Source of the DNA: Brevinematales bacterium | Lineage (GTDB): Bacteria; Spirochaetota; Brevinematia; Brevinematales; Thermospiraceae | Assembly: GCA_013177995.1 (NCBI GenBank) | Contig: JABLXN010000013.1 | Coordinates: 1 to 45,069, forward strand | Length of the DNA stretch: 45,069 nucleotides | Reading direction: 5' to 3' | In this document: positions 23,393 to 32,727 of the stretch, in pieces | Position numbering within the stretch: position 1 is the stretch's first letter | How the letters are laid out: each line of letters begins with the position of its first letter | Made by a program: the position numbers and the translations under genes | Notes under the pieces: generated by a model | Told to the model about the DNA's origin: nothing | The model's input: the letters and a program-made list of their open reading frames with translations, nothing else | The model's database searches: none

Positions 23393-26300
23393 ATGCCTTT
23401 TATCACCAATGCGGGGGATTTTACTTTAGAGAGACGGTTGGAGGAGATTGTCCCCAGATGTCAGAAGATAAAGATCCTGGTTGGTTTTTTCTATTTTTCT
23501 GGTCTTAAGAAGTTTTATGAACTTTTGAGAAAGAATAGCGAGGTGAAGCTTCAGATACTCGTAGGACTTCTGGTGGATAAGACCAATTATGGACTGTATG
23601 AGTATGGGGGAGAGAAAGGTCTCAGTGAAGATGAGATCGTCGAAAGATATATCCAATCAATAAAAAGATCTCTCAATAGTGAATATTTTGATAACAAAGA
23701 ATTTTACGAACAAGTGAGTTTTTTTGTGGAGCTTATCAAAAAGAATCGTATTGAAATTAGAAAAACACGTGAACCTAACCATGGGAAATTATATCTTTTT
23801 TATTTGCAAGATACTATAACCCCTCATCTTTTTATTACAGGAAGCAGTAATCTGACAAAAGCAGGTCTTGAGGGACAAAATGAGTTCAATGTAGAGATCA
23901 AAGACTATGGTTTTGAGGAAGCAGAAAAATATTTTGATTCTCTCTGGAGGAGAGCTGTTCCTTTGACGGAAAACAATGTGAACAAAGAGAGAATACTCCA
24001 AACCTTAGAAAGGGAAACTCTGCTTAAATCTATCACTCCTTTTCAGGCCTATGTGTATGTTTTGCAGTGTTATCTGGAGACCTATAGAGGGAAGGAGATA
24101 GGCCAAAGTTTAGAAGAGTTGATGAGACAAAGAGGATATACGCCCTATCGATATCAGATTGACGCGGTACAACAGGCGCTTTCTATCTTGGAACAGCATC
24201 ATGGGGTTATCATTGCGGATGTGGTAGGTCTTGGGAAGACGGTCATTGCCTGTGCGATAGGCTATGAACTCAAGAAAAGAGGGATTGTGATAGCCCCACC
24301 TGGGCTTATTGGAGAGGATAACGGAACCGATGGCTGGAATAAATATCTGGAAGAATTTCGATTGGCTTCTCTTGGCTGGAAGGCCTTTTCTCTTGGAGTG
24401 CTGGATGATGTGGAAACGTATGTGAATAGGGCAGGGGATATAGAGGTGGTGATAGTTGATGAAGCTCACCGATTTCGTAATCAGGATACAGAAAGCTATG
24501 AGAAGCTGCGAAACATTTGTCGAGGGAAAAAGGTTATCCTTTTGACGGCCACACCTTTCAACAATAGGCCATCGGATATCTTTTCTCTTTTGAAGCTTTT
24601 TCTGTTGCCCAAACAATCTACCATCACTCTTGATAATAATCTCAAAGGGATTTTTGCGTCTTACAAGCAGGTTTTTGATAAGCTTTCCTATATCAAAAGG
24701 TATCACGATTCTGTTGATAAAGAAAAAAGAGAGAGAGCTTTCGCCTATTATAAGATTTTATTTGGAGAAAAGGCTTTTGATCTTAAAGAAGTAAGAAAGC
24801 GTTCTCATCTGCTTGCTTCACATATCAGGCATACCATTGCCCCTATTACTATTCGGAGAAATCGTCTTGATCTTCTCTCTCATCCTGTCTATTCTCAAGA
24901 AGTGAATAGTCTGTCTCGGGTGGCAGATCCTCAGGAGTGGTTTTATGAGCTTAGCAAAGAACAATCGGCTTTTTATGATAAGGTGATTAGAGACTATTTT
25001 TCAGAAGCCACCGGGCGTTTCCATGGAGCCATGTATCGTCCTGAGGCATACAAAATCGGAATAAAAAAAGCAGAAGAAAATAGTTTGAGTGGAGAAGAGA
25101 ATTTCAGGTATTTTCAACAGTTTAACTTGTACGATTTTATGAGAAGGCTTCTTGTGAAAAGATTTGAAAGCTCTTTTGGAGCTTTCCGAGAGAGTGTGCA
25201 AAATTTTCGAGATATCACGGAGAAGGTGATAAATTTTGTTTCTCGTACGGGCAAGTATGTTATGGATAGACGGTTGCTGGATGAGCTTTCTACGCCGAAT
25301 GACGATGACCTGAATGAACGTCTTGAAAAACAAAAAGCCGAATGGGAAAGTCTTTCAGAAGAAGCGGTAACCAGAAACAAAAATCACGAAGAAGTATATG
25401 ACATCAGTACCTTTCAAGATAAAGAGCTTTTTCTTCAACATTTGCAAGAAGACAGGGAATTGTTTGATGAAATTCTGAGCGAAATGGAAAAGGTGGGTTT
25501 GTCATTGGTAGATCCCAAAGCTCAAATGCTTATCCAGAAGATACAAAATCTTGAGAACGATATTCCACCAAAGGCTGGAGAACCAAAAAGAAAGGTGATC
25601 ATCTTTTCGGAATATGTGGATACCGTAAAATATCTTGAAAAGGTGTTGAGAGAGCATTTTGGAGAAAGACTTCTGGTTGTTTATAGTAATCTTACGAGAA
25701 CCAAAACGGAGGAAATTTACAAAAATTTTGATGCTTCTTATTCACCCCAGGAAGATAACTATGATATTTTGCTCACCTCTGATAAACTTTCGGAGGGATT
25801 CAATCTCAATAGAGCGGGTATAGTGATCAACTATGATATTCCATGGAATCCAGTGCGTGTGATCCAGCGGCTTGGACGTATCAATCGTATCAGCAGGAAG
25901 GTCTTTGATACCCTCTATATCGTGAATTTTTTTCCTACTGAACAGGGGGCCGAATTGGTGGATAGCAGGACAATAGCCGCCAATAAAATGTTTCTCATTC
26001 ATAATACGTTGGGTGAAGATACCAAGATCTTTGATACAGAGGAAGAACCTTCACCTTCCAGACTTTATGAGTGGTTGAATCGTAATCCAGACGAGATTGA
26101 AGAAGAGAGTTTTTATACCACGGTTGTCAAGGAATTTGAACGGATCAAAAATCAATACCCTGAGATTGTGGATTCTCTTGTTGATTTGCCACCTCGAATC
26201 AAGGTAGCCAAAAGAGGGAGAGAAAATGAGCTCTATGTGGTGATCAAGAAAGGCAATCTCTTTGTTCATTATAAAAATTATACTACCAAAGACAAGAATG

Positions 26301-26749
26301 CTTTTTCCCTTCATGAGGTTATTGAGAATCTGCGGGTGTCTTCTACAGAGGAGGCTCTTCCCTTGAGTGAGTGGTTCTGGGAGCACTATGAGGAGTTGTT
26401 GGCTTTTCAGAGTGAAGAGGAAGAGAGAGAAGGTGGGCAGAGTCGAGAAAGACAGGCATATAACAATCTGAAAACCCTTCTTCGGTCAACAGATACAAGG
26501 CTTCAACCACTGAAGGACTTTCTCAGGATGCTGATAGAGGATATTGAATCCTATGGAACTCTCCCGGATTTTACGCTTCGACGTATTGCAGATATTTCTT
26601 CACGAGACGAAGATAGAGATAAAGCGGTGGCGGAACTCCAGAAACTTCAAGAAGAATTAGGCCCTCGTTATCTTGAGGTGGAAAAAAGTCGTCTCGCCGA
26701 GTTGAGAAAAGAGATTATCATTGCTATAGAAAATCAGCAAGGGGGATAA
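23393..26749 (+). CDS. PLD-like nuclease domain fused to an SNF2-type helicase
   Basis: 1118 residues. Residues about 1-180 form a phospholipase D-like domain with the HxK motif in 'NHGKLYLF' (about 129) and 'FITGSSNLTKAGLEG', a fold often used as a nuclease. The SNF2/SF2 helicase motor follows: 'DVVGLGKTVIA' (motif I, about 276-286), VDEAH (II, about 351-355), LLTATPFNN (III, about 382-390), then SEYVDTVKYLEKVL, SDKLSEGFNL and QRLGRINRI (V and VI, about 790-830). The C-terminal 250 residues are charged and unrecognised. It is the first gene of the block; the methyltransferase begins 3 bases after its stop. Comparable helicase-methyltransferase pairs occur in restriction and DISARM-like systems, where the helicase moves along invading DNA and a nuclease domain cuts it. 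The base composition is AT-richer than the flagellar genes, which fits horizontal transfer. Confidence 0.85.
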   Translation: MPFITNAGDFTLERRLEEIVPRCQKIKILVGFFYFSGLKKFYELLRKNSEVKLQILVGLLVDKTNYGLYEYGGEKGLSEDEIVERYIQSIKRSLNSEYFDNKEFYEQVSFFVELIKKNRIEIRKTREPNHGKLYLFYLQDTITPHLFITGSSNLTKAGLEGQNEFNVEIKDYGFEEAEKYFDSLWRRAVPLTENNVNKERILQTLERETLLKSITPFQAYVYVLQCYLETYRGKEIGQSLEELMRQRGYTPYRYQIDAVQQALSILEQHHGVIIADVVGLGKTVIACAIGYELKKRGIVIAPPGLIGEDNGTDGWNKYLEEFRLASLGWKAFSLGVLDDVETYVNRAGDIEVVIVDEAHRFRNQDTESYEKLRNICRGKKVILLTATPFNNRPSDIFSLLKLFLLPKQSTITLDNNLKGIFASYKQVFDKLSYIKRYHDSVDKEKRERAFAYYKILFGEKAFDLKEVRKRSHLLASHIRHTIAPITIRRNRLDLLSHPVYSQEVNSLSRVADPQEWFYELSKEQSAFYDKVIRDYFSEATGRFHGAMYRPEAYKIGIKKAEENSLSGEENFRYFQQFNLYDFMRRLLVKRFESSFGAFRESVQNFRDITEKVINFVSRTGKYVMDRRLLDELSTPNDDDLNERLEKQKAEWESLSEEAVTRNKNHEEVYDISTFQDKELFLQHLQEDRELFDEILSEMEKVGLSLVDPKAQMLIQKIQNLENDIPPKAGEPKRKVIIFSEYVDTVKYLEKVLREHFGERLLVVYSNLTRTKTEEIYKNFDASYSPQEDNYDILLTSDKLSEGFNLNRAGIVINYDIPWNPVRVIQRLGRINRISRKVFDTLYIVNFFPTEQGAELVDSRTIAANKMFLIHNTLGEDTKIFDTEEEPSPSRLYEWLNRNPDEIEEESFYTTVVKEFERIKNQYPEIVDSLVDLPPRIKVAKRGRENELYVVIKKGNLFVHYKNYTTKDKNAFSLHEVIENLRVSSTEEALPLSEWFWEHYEELLAFQSEEEEREGGQSRERQAYNNLKTLLRSTDTRLQPLKDFLRMLIEDIESYGTLPDFTLRRIADISSRDEDRDKAVAELQKLQEELGPRYLEVEKSRLAELRKEIIIAIENQQGG

Positions 26750-26752
26750 AAG

Positions 26753-28648
26753 ATGAGTCGAGATGTCTTGAAAGAGGTGATTGAGAATTTTTCTGAAGAG
26801 AATCTCACGGAATATTTTCGTCAGAGTTTTCCGGGTTTTGGTGAGGAGAAGAAGAATCTTCAGGCGTATCAAGATGATGAATTTTCGTCCGTGAAAAAAA
26901 TAGGGGAGATAAGGTTTTCAGATGATGAAAAGGTGGGAGTGTTTCTCTTTCAAAGTAAAAACCATATCTCTTCCCGTTCAAGCAAAAAAAGACAGTACGA
27001 GAAGGCAAAAAGTATTCTGAAAGATACCTATCTTGATGGGGGGATTTTTGTCTTCTCTGATGATGAGGGGAATTTTCGGTTTTCTCTTGTGTATGCAGAA
27101 TATAAAGGTACTCGGAGAGAATTCAGCACCTACAAACGATTCACCTACTATGTGAGTCGCGAGCAAAAGAATAGTACTTTCTTACGGCAGCTTGGGGGAA
27201 AAAGAATAACCAGTTTGCAGGAGCTTCAAGAAGCTTTTAGTATTGAAAAAGTCACAGAAGAGTTTTTTGAGGCCTATAAACATGCTATAAACAACATAAT
27301 CATTCCTTCTCTTGATCAGAATATTGACTACAATAAACGGCATTCTTTCGCACAGCTTTTTCTTTCTCGAATATTTTTTCTCTATTTCTTACAAAAAAAG
27401 AATTGGCTGAAATGGAGAAACTATGAACAGGACAGTTCTTATATAAAGAATCTATGGCAAAAGTACAAGAATCATATAAGAGAAAATAAGGACAAAAAAG
27501 ACACCTTTTACCCGATATGGCTTTCCTCTCTGTTTTTTGGGGCGTTTAATAAAAAGCTTCATTTGATCAGCCGTGAACTTCCTGAAGATATTCGAGAGTC
27601 TTTTAGTATTATGCCCTATCTGAATGGGGGATTGTTTTCAGAAACAGAACTTGATAGATTGGAATTTCGTGTTCCTGATAGTGTTTTTGAATGGCTTTTT
27701 GAGTTTGATCCTACCGAAAATGAGAGAAAAAGGGGGTTCCTTGAGACATTTAACTTTACTATTGATGAATCTCTTCCTCTTGATGTGGAAGTGGCTATTG
27801 ACCCTGAAATGCTTGGGAAGGTGTATGAATCGTTGATAGCCGAAGAGGAAAGAGGCAGTGGAGGAATTTTTTACACCCCAAGAATCGAAATTGATTTCAT
27901 GAGCAGAATGTCGCTTTGTACCTATTTGAGTGCTCAGACAGGTATTCAAAAAGATAAAATCATAGATTTTGTTTTTGATCCACATGAAAAGGCGAATCTA
28001 TTGTCAAAGCAAGAATTACAAAAAGTTAAATCAGCCCTTGAAAACGTAAAGATAGTTGACCCTGCGTGTGGTTCAGCTTCTTTTCTTGTGGGAATCATGA
28101 ATGTGCTTTTAGATCTTCATTGTGTTCTCACCAAACAAATAGAAAACAAAGAGGAAAATCTTTTTGCTCTCAAACAGCACATTCTTCAGGAAAATCTGTA
28201 TGGCGTTGATGTGAAAGATTGGGCGGTGATGGTAGGTGAATTGAGACTCTGGTTGTCTCTCATCATAGAGACTGATGAAAAATATATGGATATCTATACA
28301 AGACCACTCTTGCCCAATTTGTCCTTCAAGATTCGTCAGGGGGACTCTCTTGTTGAAGAGATAGGGGAGATGCTGGTAAGTTTGAGGGGAGACTCTTTTC
28401 GATACTTGCCCCCGTCAATTGAGGGCAAGATAAGAGAACTTATTGATAGGAAAAACGCTTTCTTCTCAGGCCAGAGAAGTGCAGACCTCAGGGAAAGAGA
28501 AGAGATTGAAACCCTTGAGATCGGTATTTTGAAAGAGATTATCAATTTCCATATTCAAACGCTTTCACAGAAAATTGATGAGCTTGAACAGCAAAAAAGT
28601 GCTCTTCAGGGACAGGGGAAGCTTTTTTCACGAAGGAATAGAACCTGA
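26753..28648 (+). CDS. Eco57I-type adenine DNA methyltransferase, N-terminal part (frameshifted)
   Basis: 631 codons carrying the N-terminal region and the SAM-binding motif I, DPACGSASFLVG (about residues 436-447). 'IDPEMLGKVYESLI' and 'GIFYTPRIEI', just upstream, are typical of large Eco57I/PglX-like enzymes. The frame ends 'GKLFSRRNRT' because of an extra base at a run of six T (28623-28628). Removing one T gives 'GKLFHEGIEPDRID' and joins the next open frame, for a 1199-residue enzyme. The catalytic NPPY motif lies beyond the break, so this part alone cannot methylate DNA. GGGGGAT precedes the ATG and the gene is coupled to the helicase. Some N-terminal sequence ('VGVFLFQSKN', residues about 60-75) could be a nuclease-like fold, but I cannot confirm it. 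Confidence 0.82.
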   Translation: MSRDVLKEVIENFSEENLTEYFRQSFPGFGEEKKNLQAYQDDEFSSVKKIGEIRFSDDEKVGVFLFQSKNHISSRSSKKRQYEKAKSILKDTYLDGGIFVFSDDEGNFRFSLVYAEYKGTRREFSTYKRFTYYVSREQKNSTFLRQLGGKRITSLQELQEAFSIEKVTEEFFEAYKHAINNIIIPSLDQNIDYNKRHSFAQLFLSRIFFLYFLQKKNWLKWRNYEQDSSYIKNLWQKYKNHIRENKDKKDTFYPIWLSSLFFGAFNKKLHLISRELPEDIRESFSIMPYLNGGLFSETELDRLEFRVPDSVFEWLFEFDPTENERKRGFLETFNFTIDESLPLDVEVAIDPEMLGKVYESLIAEEERGSGGIFYTPRIEIDFMSRMSLCTYLSAQTGIQKDKIIDFVFDPHEKANLLSKQELQKVKSALENVKIVDPACGSASFLVGIMNVLLDLHCVLTKQIENKEENLFALKQHILQENLYGVDVKDWAVMVGELRLWLSLIIETDEKYMDIYTRPLLPNLSFKIRQGDSLVEEIGEMLVSLRGDSFRYLPPSIEGKIRELIDRKNAFFSGQRSADLREREEIETLEIGILKEIINFHIQTLSQKIDELEQQKSALQGQGKLFSRRNRT

Positions 28649-30353
28649 TAGGATTGACCAGAAGGGTAAACAAAAAGAGGTACAGATTGAAGAAATAAGA
28701 AAAGAAAAAGAAAAATATCAACGCATTCTCACCACTATTGCAGAGCACACAAAAAAGGATTATTTTCTCTGGGAGGTTGATTTTGCGGAGGTCTTTGCTG
28801 AAAGAAGGGGATTTGACATCGTGATTGGCAATCCGCCGTATGTTCGTCAGGAACTGATAGCTCCACCATTGGCAAACCAGGGCGATTATTCCGATGAAAG
28901 ATGGGGAGAATTGAAATCTCAGTACAAGAAAAAACTTATTGCTTCTGTGAAGAATATATGGAGAACTGTGCAGAAGATAGACAAAAAAAGTGATTTATAT
29001 GTTTATTTCTATTATCATGGGCTTTCTTTGCTGAGGCCGGGAGGGGTTTTTTGTTTTATAAACTCAAATTCATGGCTTGATGTGGGCTATGGAGCAGGGC
29101 TTCAGGAATTTTTGCTTCAAAATATGAGACCACTCTTTATCATTGATAACCTCAAAAAGCGTTCCTTCAAACAGGCAAAAGTGAATACGGTGATTGTTTT
29201 CATCCAGAGACCAGAAGAAAAGTTAGAAGATTACACGGTGAAATTTGTTGCCTTCAAAAAACCATTTGAAGAAGTGCATAATGCCGAGGTAATAAAGAAA
29301 ATAGAGAAAACAACGACCCCCCTCTTTGATGACGAGGATTGTAGAATTTTTCCAAAGACAAGAAAAGAGCTTTTGCTGGAAGGTGTGGAAATAGAAGAAG
29401 AACAAGAAATGAATCCATGGAATTTATCCCCTGAAAGTCTTCCCTATATTGGCAACAAATGGGGCGGGAAATATCTAAGGGCACCGGATATCTATTGGCG
29501 AATTATTGAAAAAAATAAGAATAGATTAGTTCCGCTGAGAGCTTTTTGTGAGTATCAATATGGCTTAAAACCGGGGAATGTAGATTTCTTCTATTTGTCT
29601 GAAAAAACAATAAAGGAATATGGAATTCCTATAAATTATACTTATCCCATTTTAACCTCAACTCAAGACATAAAAAAATTTTTTATTATAGCGGCCGATT
29701 GTGCAAAAATGTTTTATTGTGTTGAACCAATAGATAAGATTAAAAATAAAGGTGTTTACAATTATATTAAGGATGGAGAGAAGAAAAAGATACATCAAAT
29801 TGTTTCTGTTAAAAATCACCGTCCTTTTTGGTATTCAATCCATCCAAATGATCCAGATGTAATCTTACTTCAGTTTTTTGATCAGCGATTTTGGACACTT
29901 CTATGTAAAGACAATATCGCTTGCTCTAATAATTTTTATTATGGGAAATTAACAATTGATATAAATATTGGGATAACTTTATTGAATTCAATTTTTTATT
30001 TTCTACAAGTTGAAATGTTCGGTAGAGTAAATATGGCCGAAGGAGTTTTAACCATTTATGGCGAGGATTTCCGATTTATTTTATTGCCCAAACCTGAGGT
30101 TCTTAACAAACAAATGTGTGAGAATGTGCTTACTACACTATTTACAAGAGAGATACAATCCATCTTCACCGAACTTGGCTTTGATCCCAACAAGCCCATT
30201 CGTGAGCAGGAGCCCAATCCTTTGCCAGACCGCAAAGCCCTTGATGATATTGTCTTTGATGCCCTAGGGCTCTCAGAAGAAGAACGCAAAGAGGTTTACT
30301 GGGCAGTGGCAGAGCTGGTGAAAAATAGGTTAGAGAAGGCGAGGGGTGTGTAG
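28575..30353 (+). CDS. Eco57I-type adenine DNA methyltransferase, C-terminal part (after frameshift)
   Basis: The second half of the enzyme. Genuine coding begins near 28629, where the frame is joined; the upstream ATG at 28575 is only the first start in that frame and has no ribosome-binding site. The catalytic motif IV, 'FDIVIGNPPYVRQE', lies about residues 80-93 of this open frame. The target-recognition region is expected at about residues 300-510 (29475-30100), and that stretch is clearly more AT-rich than either side and uses AT-ending codons such as TTA, ATA and AAT. The C-terminus ('PNPLPDRKALDDIVFDALGL', then 'EEERKEVYWAVAELVKNRL') is the conserved tail of this family. Either the gene is dead or there is a sequencing error or programmed slippage at T6. 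Confidence 0.82.
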   Translation: MMSLNSKKVLFRDRGSFFHEGIEPDRIDQKGKQKEVQIEEIRKEKEKYQRILTTIAEHTKKDYFLWEVDFAEVFAERRGFDIVIGNPPYVRQELIAPPLANQGDYSDERWGELKSQYKKKLIASVKNIWRTVQKIDKKSDLYVYFYYHGLSLLRPGGVFCFINSNSWLDVGYGAGLQEFLLQNMRPLFIIDNLKKRSFKQAKVNTVIVFIQRPEEKLEDYTVKFVAFKKPFEEVHNAEVIKKIEKTTTPLFDDEDCRIFPKTRKELLLEGVEIEEEQEMNPWNLSPESLPYIGNKWGGKYLRAPDIYWRIIEKNKNRLVPLRAFCEYQYGLKPGNVDFFYLSEKTIKEYGIPINYTYPILTSTQDIKKFFIIAADCAKMFYCVEPIDKIKNKGVYNYIKDGEKKKIHQIVSVKNHRPFWYSIHPNDPDVILLQFFDQRFWTLLCKDNIACSNNFYYGKLTIDINIGITLLNSIFYFLQVEMFGRVNMAEGVLTIYGEDFRFILLPKPEVLNKQMCENVLTTLFTREIQSIFTELGFDPNKPIREQEPNPLPDRKALDDIVFDALGLSEEERKEVYWAVAELVKNRLEKARGV

Positions 30354-30367
30354 GAGAGGAAAGTAGT

Positions 30368-30865
30368 ATGACGGATTATCTTCTTTATGCCGCTTATGGA
30401 TCCAATCTTCTGAGAGAAAGATTGATGGTCTATATCAAAGGGGGGGTGTTTATGGGGAGGGAGTATGTAGGCTCAGAAGATAGGTCAGAACCCCAGGACT
30501 TTGGGTGGGTTCGCGTTCCTTACAGACTGTATTTTGCAAATAGCTCACCAAGATGGGACAACAAAGGAGTTGCCTTTTTATCTATCGTTAAAGAGACAAA
30601 TCCAGACTTGTTTGCTATAGTGCGCTTATGGAAGATTTCCGCAAAACAATTTGAAGATATACAAGAACAAGAAGGTTCTTGGTACAATGAGATTTTGTCA
30701 TTGGGTCAGATAGAGGATATACAGATAAAAACCTTGACCGGGAATTTTGAAAATTGTAAAAATGAACCATCCGAAAAATATCTTTCGATAGTCAAAGCAG
30801 GTTTGAAGGAGACTACAGGTTGGGATGATGAGAAAATTGAGTTTTATCTCAAGAATTTTTTATGA
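30368..30865 (+). CDS. Gamma-glutamylcyclotransferase-like (GGCT/AIG2-fold) protein
   Basis: 165 residues. The N-terminal 'LLYAAYGSNLLRERL' is the signature loop of the GGCT/AIG2 fold, which binds gamma-glutamyl substrates; 'QFEDIQEQEGSWYNE' (about 97-111) supplies a candidate catalytic Glu. It starts 14 bases after the methyltransferase, has AGGAGAGGA upstream, and its stop overlaps the next start (ATGA). Its place in the block suggests a link with the helicase/methyltransferase, but GGCT-like genes also occur as unrelated neighbours. The reaction is not known. Confidence 0.65.
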   Translation: MTDYLLYAAYGSNLLRERLMVYIKGGVFMGREYVGSEDRSEPQDFGWVRVPYRLYFANSSPRWDNKGVAFLSIVKETNPDLFAIVRLWKISAKQFEDIQEQEGSWYNEILSLGQIEDIQIKTLTGNFENCKNEPSEKYLSIVKAGLKETTGWDDEKIEFYLKNFL

Positions 30866-31635
30866 AAGAAATGGGTTCTGATTATTTGCAACTCTTAGGA
30901 GAACAATGGCTTGAGGCTAAAATCCAGAGGATGAAAAATCTTTTGAAGATTGCTGAGCCTGATGAGGCGCTTTATCGCGAGATGATGCTTTCTCTTGGGT
31001 ATCCGAAAAACAAGACCCCATTTTTAGAACTTGCTTTACTCCTTCCCTTCAAAGAGGTAAGAAAGCTAAAAGATCGGGAGACAATAGAAATAGCGCTTCT
31101 TCACCGTGCTGGATTTGTGGATTGGAAGGGGGAAGTGCCCGAACATTTTGATTTGTCGTTGAAAATGGATAAAAGTGTATGGGACTATCGGAATATCAGG
31201 CCGGCCAATTATCCTGAGAAGAGAATAGCGGGGATTGCTTTTCTTTTAAGCCAGACGGTATCTTCGGGACTGGTCGATTATTTTTTGGAGAGAATAGCAA
31301 AGGCAATGATCCCTGTTTGCACTCCTGAAGCGGCCAAACAATGTGTGCTAAAGATAATGGAATTCAGTGGTTTAGGGATTCAAAGAAAAACGGAAATGTT
31401 TTTTAATATTATTTTGCCTTTTGCGATGGCTTATGTTCAAAGTGAACAGCAAGAGATGGTGAGATTTTTGCAAAACATTTTTGACTTGCATCCGCCTCTT
31501 TCAAAAAATTCGGTTATAAAATATTTTTGTGCTTCATTGCCAGAGGGAACCAGTTATGAGACGATTTGTATTTCCACAAAAACTTATTTTGGGGTACATT
31601 TCTGGTACCTTCACCATAAAAATGGCAATCTCTGA
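30862..31635 (+). CDS. DUF2851-like protein, C-terminal half only
   Basis: 257 residues, resembling the C-terminal half of the DUF2851 family: 'GEQWLEAKIQRM', 'ALYREMMLSLGYPKNKTPFL' and 'WDYRNIRPANYPEKRIAGIA' are the usual landmarks, as I remember them. Full members are larger and carry a conserved N-terminal domain, which is missing here. The ATG overlaps the stop of the GGCT-like gene (ATGA), so it is translated by coupling. It could be a real short version or the remnant of a deletion that fused it to the operon. The function of the family is unknown to me. Confidence 0.55.
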   Translation: MKEMGSDYLQLLGEQWLEAKIQRMKNLLKIAEPDEALYREMMLSLGYPKNKTPFLELALLLPFKEVRKLKDRETIEIALLHRAGFVDWKGEVPEHFDLSLKMDKSVWDYRNIRPANYPEKRIAGIAFLLSQTVSSGLVDYFLERIAKAMIPVCTPEAAKQCVLKIMEFSGLGIQRKTEMFFNIILPFAMAYVQSEQQEMVRFLQNIFDLHPPLSKNSVIKYFCASLPEGTSYETICISTKTYFGVHFWYLHHKNGNL

Positions 31636-31790
31636 GAATGGAATGTCAACAAAAAAAGAGAGTCGTACTCTGAATGAGTGATACCATGAGATGTGGTTTT
31701 GCTATGCCTGCTGTTTTTCATCATGCTTGCTGAAACATGGTGATAGCCAGAATTCTTCTCCCGATACCTTTCCAAAAACTCCCTTCCCCC

Positions 31791-31819
31791 TTGCATTTTT
31801 CTCCACAACTGGCTATAAT
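31791..31819 (+). promoter_or_regulatory. Promoter of the diguanylate cyclase gene
   Basis: TTGCAT (31791-31796), 17 bp, then a perfect TATAAT (31814-31819). The predicted transcript starts near 31826, which rules out the GTG at 31825 as the start codon and favours the ATG at 31870. Confidence 0.75.
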
Positions 31820-31869
31820 AAAGCGTGAGCACAACAACGGAGCTGATATTAAAAAAAGAAGGAGGCCCT

Positions 31870-32727
31870 ATGTGGACAGAAGAAATGGACAAGGAACTAC
31901 TTGATCTTTTGACCCAGTATAGCTATGCCCCTGAACTTCTCGATCTGGCGGTGGAGCAGAATTTTCCCCGTCTTACACGAGCAGAGGTCTATCAGCGGAT
32001 TTTCTACCTGCTTGGCAAGGTACAGCTTCTCCCCTCTGAAATTCCTCTTGAGTGGACAGCCTTTCTTTCCTATCATCAGGAACTGATGCGAAAGCTCGGT
32101 CGGCCTGTATCCATTCAGGTGGCTTTCTTGGACTATTTCTATGAACGCAAAAACTACTACCATGATCCGATGGTTATCGAACGAAGTATTTACAATTATA
32201 CCCGCAATCAGACCTTTATCGATTCTCTCACCGGGCTTTATAACTACCGTTTTCTCCGGGATTTTCTCCAGAAGGAGAGCCGTCGGGCCAACAGGCACGG
32301 GGAAATGTTCAGTGTGATTCTCATTGATATTGATGATTTCAAGTCTATCAATGACAAGTTTGGCCATCTTGCCGGCGACATGGTCCTCCAGCATACTGCC
32401 AAAATGATGCTCGAGGTACTCCGTCAGGAGGATATTGCCGTACGGTATGGGGGGGACGAGTTTATGATTATTTTGCCTGAGACAGACCTTGAGGGGGCGA
32501 AGCGGTGTGCCGACAGGGTGCTTGCCCTGATGAAGGAGTCCACCCTCTATGTCCATGATACTCCCCTTCACGTGAGCTACAGCATGGGCCTTGCCACGTT
32601 CGGCTACCATAGCAAGGAATCATTGCTCCTTCTGGAACTTGCGGATAGGGCCCTCTATGAGGCCAAGAAAGCTGGCAAGGGGTGCTGGAGAACCACCGAA
32701 CAGGTTTACCTCACCTCGTCCTCATAG
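31870..32727 (+). CDS. Diguanylate cyclase (GGDEF domain)
   Basis: 285 residues from the ATG at 31870, which has AAGGAGG just upstream. It makes the second messenger cyclic di-GMP from two GTP. The N-terminal 120 residues are helical and unrecognised, probably a sensory or protein-binding part with no membrane segment. The GGDEF domain (about 120-280) contains 'DSLTGLYNYRFLRDFL', 'ILIDIDDFKSINDKFGH' and an intact active site GGDEF (about 194-198). An inhibitory I-site RQED precedes it by the canonical 5 residues, so product feedback is expected. Its end overlaps the end of the convergent enzyme I gene by 22 bases. Confidence 0.92.
   Translation: MWTEEMDKELLDLLTQYSYAPELLDLAVEQNFPRLTRAEVYQRIFYLLGKVQLLPSEIPLEWTAFLSYHQELMRKLGRPVSIQVAFLDYFYERKNYYHDPMVIERSIYNYTRNQTFIDSLTGLYNYRFLRDFLQKESRRANRHGEMFSVILIDIDDFKSINDKFGHLAGDMVLQHTAKMMLEVLRQEDIAVRYGGDEFMIILPETDLEGAKRCADRVLALMKESTLYVHDTPLHVSYSMGLATFGYHSKESLLLLELADRALYEAKKAGKGCWRTTEQVYLTSSS

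Noticed and set aside
31636-31790. Terminator or small RNA between the DUF2851-like and diguanylate cyclase genes
   Set aside because: Only short dyads (for example AGAGT/ACTCT and ACCATG/CATGGT) without a T-run were found.
31825-31869. GTG at 31825 as start of the diguanylate cyclase
   Set aside because: It coincides with the predicted transcription start; the ATG at 31870 has a strong AAGGAGG.
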